From DASPWV01 sp046726375 (GTDB lineage Bacteria; Acidobacteriota; Vicinamibacteria; Vicinamibacterales; UBA2999), in the NCBI GenBank assembly GCA_046726375.1, contig JBKPAJ010000071.1, positions 65,594 to 129,593 of the forward strand: 64,000 nucleotides of DNA, in the 5' to 3' direction. This document shows positions 36,289 to 44,896 of this stretch, piece by piece. The translations under genes were made by a program, and so were the position numbers. Positions within the stretch are counted from its first letter, which is position 1; each line of letters begins with the position of its first letter. The notes beneath the pieces were generated by a model, which worked only from the letters and a program-made list of their open reading frames with translations, had not been told where the DNA came from and did no database searches.

Positions 36289-38943
36289 CTATTCGTACCT
36301 GAGAGCAGTCAGCGGATCGATCCGGGCAGCACGACGTGCCGGCAAATACGCAGCGATCAGCGCGATCGCGATCAGTCCGGCGCTCACGGCCAGGTAGGTG
36401 GCAGCGTCGATGGGGGTGGTGCGGAAAAGCAGCGTTTGCATACTGCGCGTTGCTGCCGCGGCAAGCGAAGCACCGATCACGAGCCCGATTGCCGCCAACC
36501 CGACGGCGTGGCGAACGACCATTGCCACCACTTCGCCGCGCTTCGCTCCGAGGGCGACCCGTACGCCGATTTCCTTCGTGCGCTGCGAGACGGTGTGCAT
36601 CAGCACACCGTAAATGCCGATCGCGGCGAGCAGTACGGCAATGCACGCGAACAGAGACAGCAGCCACAGATACACGCGCGGCTGCGCCACCGCGTTCGAT
36701 TCAATCTGCGCCATGGTTCGCACGCGATACATCGGCAGATCCGGATCGAGCTGCGTCATGATTGCGCGCAGCGCCTCGACCGCGACAGGTCCGCTAACAC
36801 CACGCGCGACGATCGTCACGAACTCAACCGGAAACTGGGCGTGAGCAAGGAACACCGTCGGCCGCACCGGTGCCGCCGGTCCGAAATCGTGAACGTCTTT
36901 CGCAACACCGACAACTGTTCCCCCTGCGCTGGCACCGCCCTGCCCCATCCGTGTGCCGAGCGTGAACTCGTGGCCCAGCGCGGTGACGCCCGGCCAGAGA
37001 TGCCGTGTCGCGGCCTCATTGACGACCACAGCCGGCGGCGCTCCCAGGCGATCGGCGTTCGAGAACGAGCGGCCCTGCACGATTGGAATCCCAAGTGCGC
37101 GAAAGTAATCCGGCGACACGACACGCACTTGTACCGACTTCTGCGTTTGCTCGTCGTTATCGAGCCTGCGGCCGTCGAGTGTTGACGTCGAAATCGAATA
37201 GCGGAAGTTCGTCAAGGGCAGACCAAAGATCGCGCCGGCGGCTCGCGTCCCAGATTGCCTGGCGATTTCAGCAAGCAGCGTATCGACAAAGGCGGCACGT
37301 TGGGCAGGCTGCGCGTAGCTGGCGGCCGGCAACGAGATATTGAACGTTTGCACGTCTCGCGAATCGAATCCGAGTTCGACGGACGTCAATCGTACGAAGC
37401 TACGCATCAAGAGGCCGGCGCCCACGAGCAACACCACTGCGAGCGCCATTTCGGCGACGATGAGCACACTGCGGATACGCTGACGCCGGCGATCGCCAAT
37501 GGCGCCGCCGCTGTCTTCCCGCAGCCGTTGCGCCAGGTGGCCGAACGACGACGTGTGCCAGGCCGGCAACGTGCCAAAGAGGAACGCGGCGGCAAACGCG
37601 ATCGTCGCAGTGAAGAGCACGACGGTTCCATCCACACGCGTATTCTCGAGCAGCGGGATACCAACGGCGTCATGCACGCCTGCGATCCCGCGACTGCCCC
37701 AGAACGCGAGCGCGAGACCGCCGAGCGCACCGGCAGAGGCGATCACGAGACTCTCGACCAGCACGCTTCGAGCGAGGCGAACACGACCGGCGCCAAGTGC
37801 GGTGCGGATCGCCATTTCGCGCCGGCGTCCAAGCGCGCGCGTGAGAATCAAGTTCGCGACATTGACGCACACGATCAGCAGCACGAACCCAACTGCGCCG
37901 AGCAGCATCAGCAGCGCGGTACGAACGTCGCCGACAAGCGCATCGCGCAGGAGATGGACGGCAATGCGGCTGCCTTTGTTGGTGTCGGGATAGGTGCTGG
38001 CCAATCGTCGTGCAATGGCCGCCATGTCTTCACGCGATTGATGGAGGGTGACGTCGTCGTGCAACCGTCCGATGACGTCAAGATAGTGCGCGCCGCGCTG
38101 CGTCGCGAGATCGCGCGCCGTGAATCGCATCGGCATCCAGACTTCAGACTGCAGGGGATAGGCGAATCCCTGCGGCATGATCCCGACGATCCGGTGCGGG
38201 ATGCCGTCGAACGTCACCGTCTTGCCAATGGCAGAAGGATCCGATCCGAACCGGCGGGTCCAGACCGCATGCCCAAGCACCACGACATCCGGCGCCCCTG
38301 TGAGATCGTCACGCGGCTCGAGGGTTCTCCCATACAGCGCCGGCACTCCGAGTACCGTGAAGAACCCGCCGGTCACGTTTGCACCGGGAATCTGCTCCGC
38401 GGTGCCCTGTCCAGTTAGCGCGTATGAGCCAGCGGTCACCGCCGCTAGTTCGACGAACGATCGGTTGTCGCGACGCCAGTCCACAAAGTCAGGCGGCGAC
38501 GCGGCGCCGCCTGGAAGATCGGGCGCTCTGATGGTCGTGGATGACACCTGGATGATGCGATCTGGCTGTGGAAACGGCAGTGGCCGGAGGAGCACCGCGC
38601 GTACCGCACTGAAAATGGCGGCATTTGCGCCAATCCCGAGCGCCAGGGTCGCGACAGTGATCACGGCGAATCCCGGTTTTCGGATAACCGTGCGTAGGGC
38701 GTCGCGCAAATCCTGAAGCAGCATCTCGAATCTCCATCGATCGCATCGCAGCCATGCCGCATGCGCGAAGGCGCCAAGCGTGCGGATGAACAGGAGGAAC
38801 CCTGCGTGATGCCGTCCGCGATAGGCAATTTCGGCGTTCCACTCACGCACCCAGTCGCGGCGTTGGTCGCCGGGCACGAGCGGGGCAGCAAGCGCGATCG
38901 CCGCGGCGGCGGCACGCAACCATCGCGAGACGCTTGTGGTCAC
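36289..38943 (-). CDS. ADOP-family ABC transporter permease (MacB/FtsX-like)
   Basis: 884 residues. The N-terminal ADOP extension (LVPGDQRRDWVREWNAEIAY, about 1-85) precedes a duplicated MacB-periplasmic-core plus FtsX permease arrangement: IRKPGFAVITVATLALGIGA, ALGRRREMAIRTALGAGRVR with three FtsX helices, then a second core (SVLIVAEMALAVVLLVGAGL) and a final FtsX unit ending YLPARRAARIDPLTALRYE. These acidobacterial duplicated orphan permeases usually lack an adjacent ATPase, and none is seen here. The likely role is mechanotransmission or export of an unknown substrate. It overlaps the PadR gene by 4 bp, suggesting control by it. Confidence 0.93.
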   Translation of the reverse strand: MTTSVSRWLRAAAAAIALAAPLVPGDQRRDWVREWNAEIAYRGRHHAGFLLFIRTLGAFAHAAWLRCDRWRFEMLLQDLRDALRTVIRKPGFAVITVATLALGIGANAAIFSAVRAVLLRPLPFPQPDRIIQVSSTTIRAPDLPGGAASPPDFVDWRRDNRSFVELAAVTAGSYALTGQGTAEQIPGANVTGGFFTVLGVPALYGRTLEPRDDLTGAPDVVVLGHAVWTRRFGSDPSAIGKTVTFDGIPHRIVGIMPQGFAYPLQSEVWMPMRFTARDLATQRGAHYLDVIGRLHDDVTLHQSREDMAAIARRLASTYPDTNKGSRIAVHLLRDALVGDVRTALLMLLGAVGFVLLIVCVNVANLILTRALGRRREMAIRTALGAGRVRLARSVLVESLVIASAGALGGLALAFWGSRGIAGVHDAVGIPLLENTRVDGTVVLFTATIAFAAAFLFGTLPAWHTSSFGHLAQRLREDSGGAIGDRRRQRIRSVLIVAEMALAVVLLVGAGLLMRSFVRLTSVELGFDSRDVQTFNISLPAASYAQPAQRAAFVDTLLAEIARQSGTRAAGAIFGLPLTNFRYSISTSTLDGRRLDNDEQTQKSVQVRVVSPDYFRALGIPIVQGRSFSNADRLGAPPAVVVNEAATRHLWPGVTALGHEFTLGTRMGQGGASAGGTVVGVAKDVHDFGPAAPVRPTVFLAHAQFPVEFVTIVARGVSGPVAVEALRAIMTQLDPDLPMYRVRTMAQIESNAVAQPRVYLWLLSLFACIAVLLAAIGIYGVLMHTVSQRTKEIGVRVALGAKRGEVVAMVVRHAVGLAAIGLVIGASLAAAATRSMQTLLFRTTPIDAATYLAVSAGLIAIALIAAYLPARRAARIDPLTALRYE

Positions 38944-39236
38944 GCCTTGGCCCTCGATAGACCAGCGAGCTTGCGATAGTAGTCACGCCTCTCGCCAAGC
39001 ACCTTTACGCCTGGTGCGGTGACGCGATAATAGCGGCGCGCGGGCCGTCCGTCCTTGTGCGCGCGGTGCGCGTCCTCCCACGCCGAACGCACATAACCAT
39101 CGCGTTCGAGCCGGCTCAACGCGGGATACACGGTGCCGCTCGGCAGGCCGGTGCGATCGATGATGTCGAATCCGTATTCGAAACCATCGGCGATCGCTTG
39201 CAGAACCGAAACCGACGTAATACTCAAGCGGCGCAT
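38940..39236 (-). CDS. PadR-family transcriptional regulator
   Basis: 98 residues from the ATG at 39236; the frame can be extended ten codons. Winged-helix PadR features: VSVLQAIADGFEYGFDII, TGLPSGTVYPALSRLERDGY (recognition helix region) and RPARRYYRVTAPGVKVLGER (wing). PadR genes overlapping ADOP permeases are a recurrent pairing in acidobacteria. It probably represses the permease in response to a small ligand. A structured region (39260-39373) lies upstream. Confidence 0.9.
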   Translation of the reverse strand: MRRLSITSVSVLQAIADGFEYGFDIIDRTGLPSGTVYPALSRLERDGYVRSAWEDAHRAHKDGRPARRYYRVTAPGVKVLGERRDYYRKLAGLSRAKA

Positions 39237-39261
39237 GATGGTGGGCGCGGCCAAAAGCTGG

Positions 39262-39373
39262 GCCACTACACGCGCGGAACGTTCTCGCCGCTATGTAGTG
39301 GCGGGCTTAGCCGCGCCTTTAGTGGCGCGTGGCTCTCGCCCTACCTTGGTAGATCTACTACATAGGGGACTAG
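39262..39373. repeat. Palindromic intergenic element between padR and rraA-like gene
   Basis: CTATGTAGT (39291-39299) and ACTACATAG (39357-39365) are exact inverted arms. CCACTACA (39262-39269) is a further partial inverted copy of the left arm (TGTAGTGG). The inner part repeats GCGGGCTTAGCCGCG and AGTGGCGCG. The right end is AGGGGACTAG (39364-39373), identical to the tip of the 808-973 palindrome, and it likewise supplies the TAG stop of the minus-strand gene to its right. Confidence 0.6.
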
Positions 39374-40074
39374 ATTTCAATCGCGCCGCCAAGCGATTTG
39401 AGATGCGCACGGAAGGTGTAAGAGGGATCGTCTTTTCGGCGGGCGACGTAGTCATCGAGCTGCAGCTGATCGCGCAACCGTTCGCCGCGGAGCAGGCGCT
39501 CGGCCTGAACCTGCTCGCGACGGGCGATGTCGCGCGCCGCGGCGATGACTCGTGCCGCTTCGGTCTCGGCCACCACCACGACACCATCAGCATCCGCAAA
39601 GACGATGTCTTCCTTGGTGACGGTCACGTGATGTCCGATTGATGCCGCTTCGAGTGCGTGGGCGCTGCGCGTGCGAAGCTCGAGTGGACCATTCGGACGA
39701 GTCCCGAGCGACCACAGGGGAATGCCAATCGCCTGAATCGCCGCAGTGTCGCGGTGCGCGCCCCAGACCACGAGCCCCGTCAGGCCGGCAACGTACGCTT
39801 CACCCGCGACCAGATCACCAACACAGCCCTCGTCGAGCCGGGCGTTGTTGTCGACCACCAACACATCGGCAGGTCGCGCCGCGGCGATCGCTTCCAGAAA
39901 GACGTCCGTACTACCCGCATGGCGCGCCGGACACGCCCGTCCTGCGACGCGGGTGCCGGCAAAGGCTGGACGAAAGCCTGCCGAGCCCACGCGAACGGGC
40001 ACATCGAGCATCACACAGGCGTCGGCGATGAACGGGGTGGACCACTGGAAATCGGCAATCAGATCGGACAGCAT
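39370..40074 (-). CDS. RraA-like protein (HMG/CHA aldolase or RNase E regulator fold)
   Basis: 234 residues. The RraA/aldolase core is visible: TPFIADACVMLDVP at the N-terminus, FAGTRVAGRA, and the signature VAGEAYVAGLTGLVVWGAHRD with NARLDEGCVGDL before it, then IVFADADGVVVV. Family members either bind RNase E or act as divalent-metal 4-hydroxy-4-methyl-2-oxoglutarate aldolases; the RDT context after the GAH motif makes the aldolase/decarboxylase type more likely. No Shine-Dalgarno: a GTTCAAA repeat island begins about 8 bp upstream of the ATG. The TAG stop overlaps the palindromic element. Confidence 0.82.
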   Translation of the reverse strand: MLSDLIADFQWSTPFIADACVMLDVPVRVGSAGFRPAFAGTRVAGRACPARHAGSTDVFLEAIAAARPADVLVVDNNARLDEGCVGDLVAGEAYVAGLTGLVVWGAHRDTAAIQAIGIPLWSLGTRPNGPLELRTRSAHALEAASIGHHVTVTKEDIVFADADGVVVVAETEAARVIAAARDIARREQVQAERLLRGERLRDQLQLDDYVARRKDDPSYTFRAHLKSLGGAIEI

Positions 40075-40081
40075 CGTGTAG

Positions 40082-40146
40082 AAGTTACAAGTTCAAAGTT
40101 CAAAGTTCAAAGTGAGTTTGAAAGTTGAAAGTTGGTTGCAAAGTTC
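40082..40146. repeat. GTTCAAA-type heptad repeat upstream of rraA-like gene
   Basis: It begins with AGTTACAAGTTCAAAGTTCA and continues with two more GTTCAAA units, then GTGAGTTTGAAAGTTGAAAG and TTGGTTGCAAAGTTC. The first 31 bases match, base for base, the reverse-complemented ends of the islands at 44865-44896 and 58339-58369. The repeat lies where the promoter or leader of the rraA-like gene should be. Confidence 0.75.
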
Positions 40147-40517
40147 GAGCCCGGTACGACACACGGACCGACATCCACGAGGCGTTTCTCTCGCTGAGTT
40201 GTGCGTGGATCTGCTGCCAGTCGCTGCGTTAGTACTCGATGACGACCACTCTCCGCCACCAGGCGGTCGCCTCCGGTACGAAGATCCCGCAGTGACTGAC
40301 ACCGAAGGCTTTCCGACTCGTCCCGGCCTGGCTGCGGTAAACACTGGGCGACTATACGTGGCGTAATCTACCGATCGTTCTTCAGCAGACCGCGGAGAAA
40401 GGCAGCTCCAGCAGCTCGCTGCGCGACTACTCTGGGCAATTGATTCCCGGCGATGCTCGCGGTAAGGTCTTGCGGCGTTCTGGTTGAATGCGGCGTGCAC
40501 ACGCCAAGGGTGGGCGC
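40147..40517. other. Intergenic region before the kelch gene, possible gene remnant
   Basis: This is a 371-bp gap. On the plus strand, the frame ending TAA at 40364-40366 reads LPVAALVLDDDHSPPPGGRL then EDPAVTDTEGFPTRPGLAAV and NTGRLYVA. That is protein-like composition but too short to identify; the end faintly recalls periplasmic-binding proteins. I would not call a gene. Nothing else was seen. Confidence 0.35.
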
Positions 40518-42218
40518 ATGGTGCAACGATTTCGACTCGCGATACCTCTCCTGCTCTTCCTCGACGTCATCGTACCCACGTCGGCTTTTGCCCAGCGCGT
40601 AACATACGGCCTGAATCCAGGTTCGACCTTTCAACGGGGATGCTTTCCGCCGTGCCTGTGCCCGATCTTCACGACCAACAAAATCCAAGGTACGTTCACC
40701 CTGGAGTTCATCGGATCCGACGGGAAGTTCGACCAGTACGCGGTGAGCGATGTCCAGCTGATCGTCCTGGCTCGCGACGTCATTTCGATCAATGGGTCTG
40801 GCACCTATCGGATCGGCGACGAGCCCGTCCGTCAGCAACTGTCTTTGGATCTCGTGGTCGGCGACGAAGAGCATCGGTTCGACAGTGGTCTCGTTCCCGC
40901 AGCCGCCGCCTTCCCAAGCATCAACATCGCGATTTCAATCCACGGAATGAGATGTTTCGACACGGCGATCACAATTCTGGCGTCGCCAGTGTTCCAAGGC
41001 AACACCTGGGTGACGCTGGCCCCACTGCCGGCGGCCAAGATGCTCCACGGCGCTGTCACGGGAAGCGACGGCCGTATTTATGCCTTTGGAGGGACTTCAA
41101 ACGATGGTCCGCCAGTCACGGCCAGTGTGTTTGCGTACGATGTCGGCGCTGATGTCTGGACGACGGTGGCGCCCCTCGCCGAGGGAGCCCGACGCAATTT
41201 CGCCTATGCGCGCGACCTGAACGGGCTGGTGTATGCAATCGGCGGGGACAATTTCGGCTCGCCACCGTGTCCGCTCGCGCGAGCGGAGCGCTACGACCCC
41301 GGCGCCGATGCGTGGACGTTGCTGCCTGATATGCCGACCCCCCGTCAGGGAGCGGTGGCGGCCACCGGCAGCGACGGACGCATCTACGTCATGGGCGGCA
41401 CGGATGCTTCTTTGCAGACAATCGCGATCGTTGAAGTCTTCGACCCGGCCACCGATACGTGGACGACGGTCGCGCCAATGAACACCCCGCGAACCGGCTT
41501 TGGGGCAACCGCGGCAGCCGACGGCCGCATTTACGTCTTTGGCGGCTACTGCAGTTCCGCGTACGACAATTCCGCGGAGGTGTACGACCCTGCCAGTGGT
41601 CTGTGGACGACGATTGCGTCGATGAACGAGATACGTTTTAGCCTCGCCGCGGCGACGGGTCCGGACGGTCGCCTCTATGCGATCGGAGGCGGGATGGATG
41701 GGACGTCTGTGGAAGCATACGATCCGGGCGCCGATGCCTGGACCTATGTGGCCTCGATGTCGACGCCGCGTTACGGATCGGCTGCGACGCTAGGTCCCGA
41801 CGGTCGGATTTATGCGATCGGGGGCGATGCGGTCGGTTCGGTGGAGGCCTATACGCCTGGAATCGCGACGTCCGATCTTCGCGGCGGCATGCTCGCCACC
41901 TTTGAAGTCGTCGGCCAACGGTTCAAGGTGTGGGTCACGAACAAGACCGCGATCGACCAAGTTCTGGCCATTCAACAAGGCCGTACGACGGCAACCATTC
42001 CAGTCGCGCGCATTCTGCGCGGATCGGGCCAGGCTTCGCATAACGCTCCATACCATTGGCACATGGATCCCGATGACATCGAGTTCGCCTTTGCGGCAAT
42101 CGAGGTCTGCGACGGCACGCCGTCTTTCGTCGAATCGCACATCGACTATTTCGTCGACGTGGTCAGGACCTATTGTCCGTGGTCTGCGAAGCTCGTCGCG
42201 TTGCAGGACTATCGGTAA
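40518..42218 (+). CDS. Secreted kelch-repeat protein with C-terminal BP74-like domain
   Basis: 566 residues from the ATG at 40518 with a signal peptide (FRLAIPLLLFLDVIVPTSAF). An N-terminal beta-rich domain (about 25-155) holds four cysteines. Six kelch blades follow (GSDGRIYAFGG, LNGLVYAIGG, GSDGRIYVMGG, AADGRIYVFGG, GPDGRLYAIGG, GPDGRIYAIGG), each with YDPGADAW-type ends. The last 100 residues (ATFEVVGQRFKVWVTNKTAI, YHWHMDPDDIEFAFAAIEVC, CPWSAKLVAL) resemble the N-terminal domain of Dictyostelium BP74 and its bacterial relatives. Function unknown; probably a surface binding protein. Confidence 0.85.
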   Translation: MVQRFRLAIPLLLFLDVIVPTSAFAQRVTYGLNPGSTFQRGCFPPCLCPIFTTNKIQGTFTLEFIGSDGKFDQYAVSDVQLIVLARDVISINGSGTYRIGDEPVRQQLSLDLVVGDEEHRFDSGLVPAAAAFPSINIAISIHGMRCFDTAITILASPVFQGNTWVTLAPLPAAKMLHGAVTGSDGRIYAFGGTSNDGPPVTASVFAYDVGADVWTTVAPLAEGARRNFAYARDLNGLVYAIGGDNFGSPPCPLARAERYDPGADAWTLLPDMPTPRQGAVAATGSDGRIYVMGGTDASLQTIAIVEVFDPATDTWTTVAPMNTPRTGFGATAAADGRIYVFGGYCSSAYDNSAEVYDPASGLWTTIASMNEIRFSLAAATGPDGRLYAIGGGMDGTSVEAYDPGADAWTYVASMSTPRYGSAATLGPDGRIYAIGGDAVGSVEAYTPGIATSDLRGGMLATFEVVGQRFKVWVTNKTAIDQVLAIQQGRTTATIPVARILRGSGQASHNAPYHWHMDPDDIEFAFAAIEVCDGTPSFVESHIDYFVDVVRTYCPWSAKLVALQDYR

Positions 42219-42413
42219 AGTTTTGATGCCGATGCGCGAGTCGATTGATGATTAGCAGGACTCCAAATGAAGCTGATCACGAGCCCCGCAACTGACCCCT
42301 TTCCTCGCCAGTAACATCAGGCGCGATGATCCCATCAGCCTGTCACACGAAACGTCGATTGAACGTCTTCGGTTCGGGTAAAATCAGCCGCCCCTCACAG
42401 AACAGGAGATTCC

Positions 42414-44240
42414 GTGCACACGCGTGCCCCATGTTTGGTGGTGGTGGCGCTCGTCGCGGCAGCACCTGGCGCGTGGCCTGTGCGCGCGCAGGAGCCGGAG
42501 ATTCGCGCCTTGTGGGTCGACTCGTTCAATCCGGGCCTGCGCAGCCCTGCGGACATCGACGAACTGATCGCGCGTGTCAAACGCGGAAACCTGAACACCA
42601 TCATTGCGCAGGTGCGGCGTAACGCTCAGAGCCTCTTCGCGAATGCTCTTGAAGGATGGGTCGAGAATTACTTACCGCCGGACGGATTCGATCCGCTGCA
42701 GGATCTGATTGATAAGGCCCACCGCGAAGGAATCGAGGTGCACGGGTGGGTCAACATCGGTCCAATCTACAGTGGTCACCCACTCGTCCCCACGGCATCA
42801 TGGCCGTGCGGCGTCCCGTGCGATCCAGACCACGTGTTCAACCGACACGGCTGGGGACAGCCGGATGAGAACTACTGGCTCACACGAACCCATCCGTCGT
42901 TCCCGGAGGGGACGCACGCGGCGTTCCCGGGTGAGCGGTTGTCGAGTGGTTTGTGGTGGCTCGATCTTGGTCACCCGAATGCTGCGCAGTACACCATCGA
43001 CGTGCTGCTGCATCTGCTACGCAACTACGACGTCGACGGGCTGCATCTGGATTACATCCGCTACCCTGAAATGCCGATCACCGCGCCGCCCTCAGGCGGG
43101 CTGTCGTTTTCCACCGGCTACAATCCAGTAAGTGCTGAGCGCTTCAATGCCGCCCACGGTCGTACACCGGGCACGTTGCCCGATCCCTGGGATGCGAGCT
43201 GGAGCGAGTGGCGGCGCGATCAAGTGCGTGCATTCGTCCGCCGCTTGTACCTCGAGACCATCGCCATTCGGCCGCATGCGAAGCTGTCGGCTGCGCTGAT
43301 CACCTTCTTTCGCGGCCCCAACGACGTGGAGCCCCGCACGTTCGCGCAAACAGAAGCCTACTATCGCGTCTTCCAGGACTGGAACGGCTGGATGCGTGAG
43401 GGCATTCTGGATTGGGCAATTCCGATGATCTACAAGAGCCATCACCTCGAGTCGCATCGAGTGCAGTTCGCCGAGTGGACGGAATTCACCAAGAACGCAC
43501 AGTACCAGCGGTATGGCGTCATTGGACTCGGGGCTTTCATGAACTCGCTGGAGAACACAATCCTGCAGGTTGACCTCGGACGGGCACCAGCGCTGACCGG
43601 TGCATCGACACGCGGATTCAACTTCTTCAGTTACAACGCCACGAACGACGCGATCCCCGGGCAGCCGATGCAACCGCGTGACGAATTCTTCCGCGCGCTG
43701 GCAGAGGACGGCGCTTACCCACAGTCCGCGCCCTTTTCAATACCGACACCGCTGCCACCCATGCCGCGGGAGGTTTGGCCGCACACCGGCCACTTGCTCG
43801 CGCAGATTCTCGACGCCGACGGCCAGCCCGCCGATGGAGTGCTCGTCACAATTCGAGAGGTGCGCGCGCGCCGACGGAACACCACGATCGTCCAGTACGC
43901 GGACGGCAATGGTTACGTATCCGGCGTCGATTTGTCGCCAGGCAGGTACCAACTCCTAATTACCCACAGCGATGGCGTGCGGGAGCGCGTCAACGTCACG
44001 GAGCGCGTGAGGGCAAGTCACGTGACCACGGCGCAAATCTACCTTCGACATCGGTCGTTCGGACCGGTGACTCGCGAGGATCTACAACCACTTGGCGCAC
44101 GTCCGCGTGTTGCAGATGAGGCCCGTTCCAGGCCTCGCGCCGAGCCCTTGCCGGATGCGTCCGCACTGGAGGAATGGCAAGTGCACGAACCGCTACCCGA
44201 AGACATCCAGGTCGAACGGGCGCGGCGGCCGCCGCGGTGA
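42414..44240 (+). CDS. Secreted GHL10-type glycoside hydrolase (family-10-like, YngK-type)
   Basis: 608 residues from a GTG with AGGAG upstream. A signal peptide (about 1-23) precedes EIRALWVDSFNPGLRSPADI, the start of the GHL10 (YngK/DUF187) barrel. Barrel strands are obvious: NTIIAQVRRNAQSLF, GIEVHGWVNIG, VDGLHLDYIRYP, LSAALITFF and LDWAIPMIYKSH, with the conserved Asp in LHLDYIRYP. The last 150 residues hold a carboxypeptidase-regulatory-like beta-sandwich (LLAQILDADGQPADGVLVTI). The substrate, likely a complex extracellular glycan, is not determinable. Confidence 0.88.
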   Translation: MHTRAPCLVVVALVAAAPGAWPVRAQEPEIRALWVDSFNPGLRSPADIDELIARVKRGNLNTIIAQVRRNAQSLFANALEGWVENYLPPDGFDPLQDLIDKAHREGIEVHGWVNIGPIYSGHPLVPTASWPCGVPCDPDHVFNRHGWGQPDENYWLTRTHPSFPEGTHAAFPGERLSSGLWWLDLGHPNAAQYTIDVLLHLLRNYDVDGLHLDYIRYPEMPITAPPSGGLSFSTGYNPVSAERFNAAHGRTPGTLPDPWDASWSEWRRDQVRAFVRRLYLETIAIRPHAKLSAALITFFRGPNDVEPRTFAQTEAYYRVFQDWNGWMREGILDWAIPMIYKSHHLESHRVQFAEWTEFTKNAQYQRYGVIGLGAFMNSLENTILQVDLGRAPALTGASTRGFNFFSYNATNDAIPGQPMQPRDEFFRALAEDGAYPQSAPFSIPTPLPPMPREVWPHTGHLLAQILDADGQPADGVLVTIREVRARRRNTTIVQYADGNGYVSGVDLSPGRYQLLITHSDGVRERVNVTERVRASHVTTAQIYLRHRSFGPVTREDLQPLGARPRVADEARSRPRAEPLPDASALEEWQVHEPLPEDIQVERARRPPR

Positions 44241-44502
44241 TGCGACGGCGTCCGACGGGGTGCGAATCGGCCACATACTTCTTCCCCGCCGAATACGGTC
44301 GGAGCGTATACACTACGCGATTACTCGGGAGTAATTCGATTGTTGGGAAATGCATCGGCCTCGCCGTCGGTGCGATCGCTCTGCGAGCTCACCACTCAGG
44401 AATCGATTTGCGTGAGCCTCCAATGATGCGTCGAGAGACCTCGGATGGTCGTCACGTTAGCTTATCGGACCACGTTCTGGCCCGTAAGTTCGCCTTTGCG
44501 GT
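44241..44502. other. Non-coding stretch after GHL10 gene
   Basis: No gene seen in these 262 bases, which form the first part of a 623-bp gap containing only a permease remnant and a repeat island. It contains a perfect 16-base palindrome ATTACTC-GG-GAGTAAT at 44320-44335, suited to a dimeric regulator, but with no intact gene close enough to be an obvious target. Confidence 0.5.
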
Positions 44503-44703
44503 TCAGGCCTCCTTCAGGGCGTCGGTTGGATTGATCCTGGGCGCGCGTCCGGCTGGCCCGATGCAGGCGAGCAGACACGCGGCCAGCATTATCGCGGACG
44601 TCACTCCAAGATACCCGGCGTAGAGCGGAACGTCTTTGGGTGGCCCGGTCTGTGCCAGCAACAACAGCAGAAGGACACCTCCGGGTGTGATTCCACTCCG
44701 CAT
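44503..44703 (-). pseudogene. C-terminal remnant of an FtsX/ADOP-type permease
   Basis: The minus-strand frame ends GYLGVTSAIMLAACLLACIG then PAGRAPRINPTDALKEA and stop. This is the last transmembrane helix and the xPARRAxRxxPxxALR terminus of MacB/FtsX/ADOP permeases, as in the intact ADOP protein of this window (YLPARRAARIDPLTALRYE). Only about 65 residues remain, and the upstream sequence is replaced by a heptad/octamer repeat island. The N-terminal extension to 44847 is encoded by the repeat and is not homologous. A degraded permease gene is the simplest reading. Confidence 0.72.
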
Positions 44704-44775
44704 GAGCACCACAACGGTGCGCCTCCGCTGGGTCGCGGCTGCGGTCGGTCTCCGTGATACAGCCTCTTGGTTACT

Positions 44776-44896
44776 CACAGTGGAAAGTTCAAAGTGAACT
44801 TCGCAACTCACCAAACTAACCAACTTACCAACTGACCAACTGACCAACTGACCAACTGACCAACTAACTTTGAACTTTGAACTTTGAACTTGTAAC
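44776..44896. repeat. GTTCAAA heptad and CCAACTGA octamer repeat island
   Basis: The outer parts are GGAAAGTTCAAAGTGAACTT (left) and ACTTTGAACTTTGAACTTTG then AACTTGTAACTTT (right), inverted copies of the GTTCAAA unit. The middle has about four tandem CCAACTGA units at a strict 8-base period (about 44827-44860), flanked by diverged ones. The right end encodes the last residues and the stop of the coiled-coil gene at 44864. No spacers of CRISPR type are present. Confidence 0.8.

Noticed and set aside
40112..40366. 84-codon plus-strand frame before the kelch gene
   Set aside because: Its start lies in a repeat island and no family could be named; kept only as a possible remnant within the intergenic entry.
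44504..44847. 114-residue small membrane protein gene
   Set aside because: The first 48 residues come from the repeat island and the rest is the C-terminus of an FtsX-type permease, so it is annotated as a remnant.
44827..44860. Tandem CCAACTGA repeats as a CRISPR array
   Set aside because: The units are 8 bases with no spacers and no cas genes; a simple tandem repeat inside an intergenic island.
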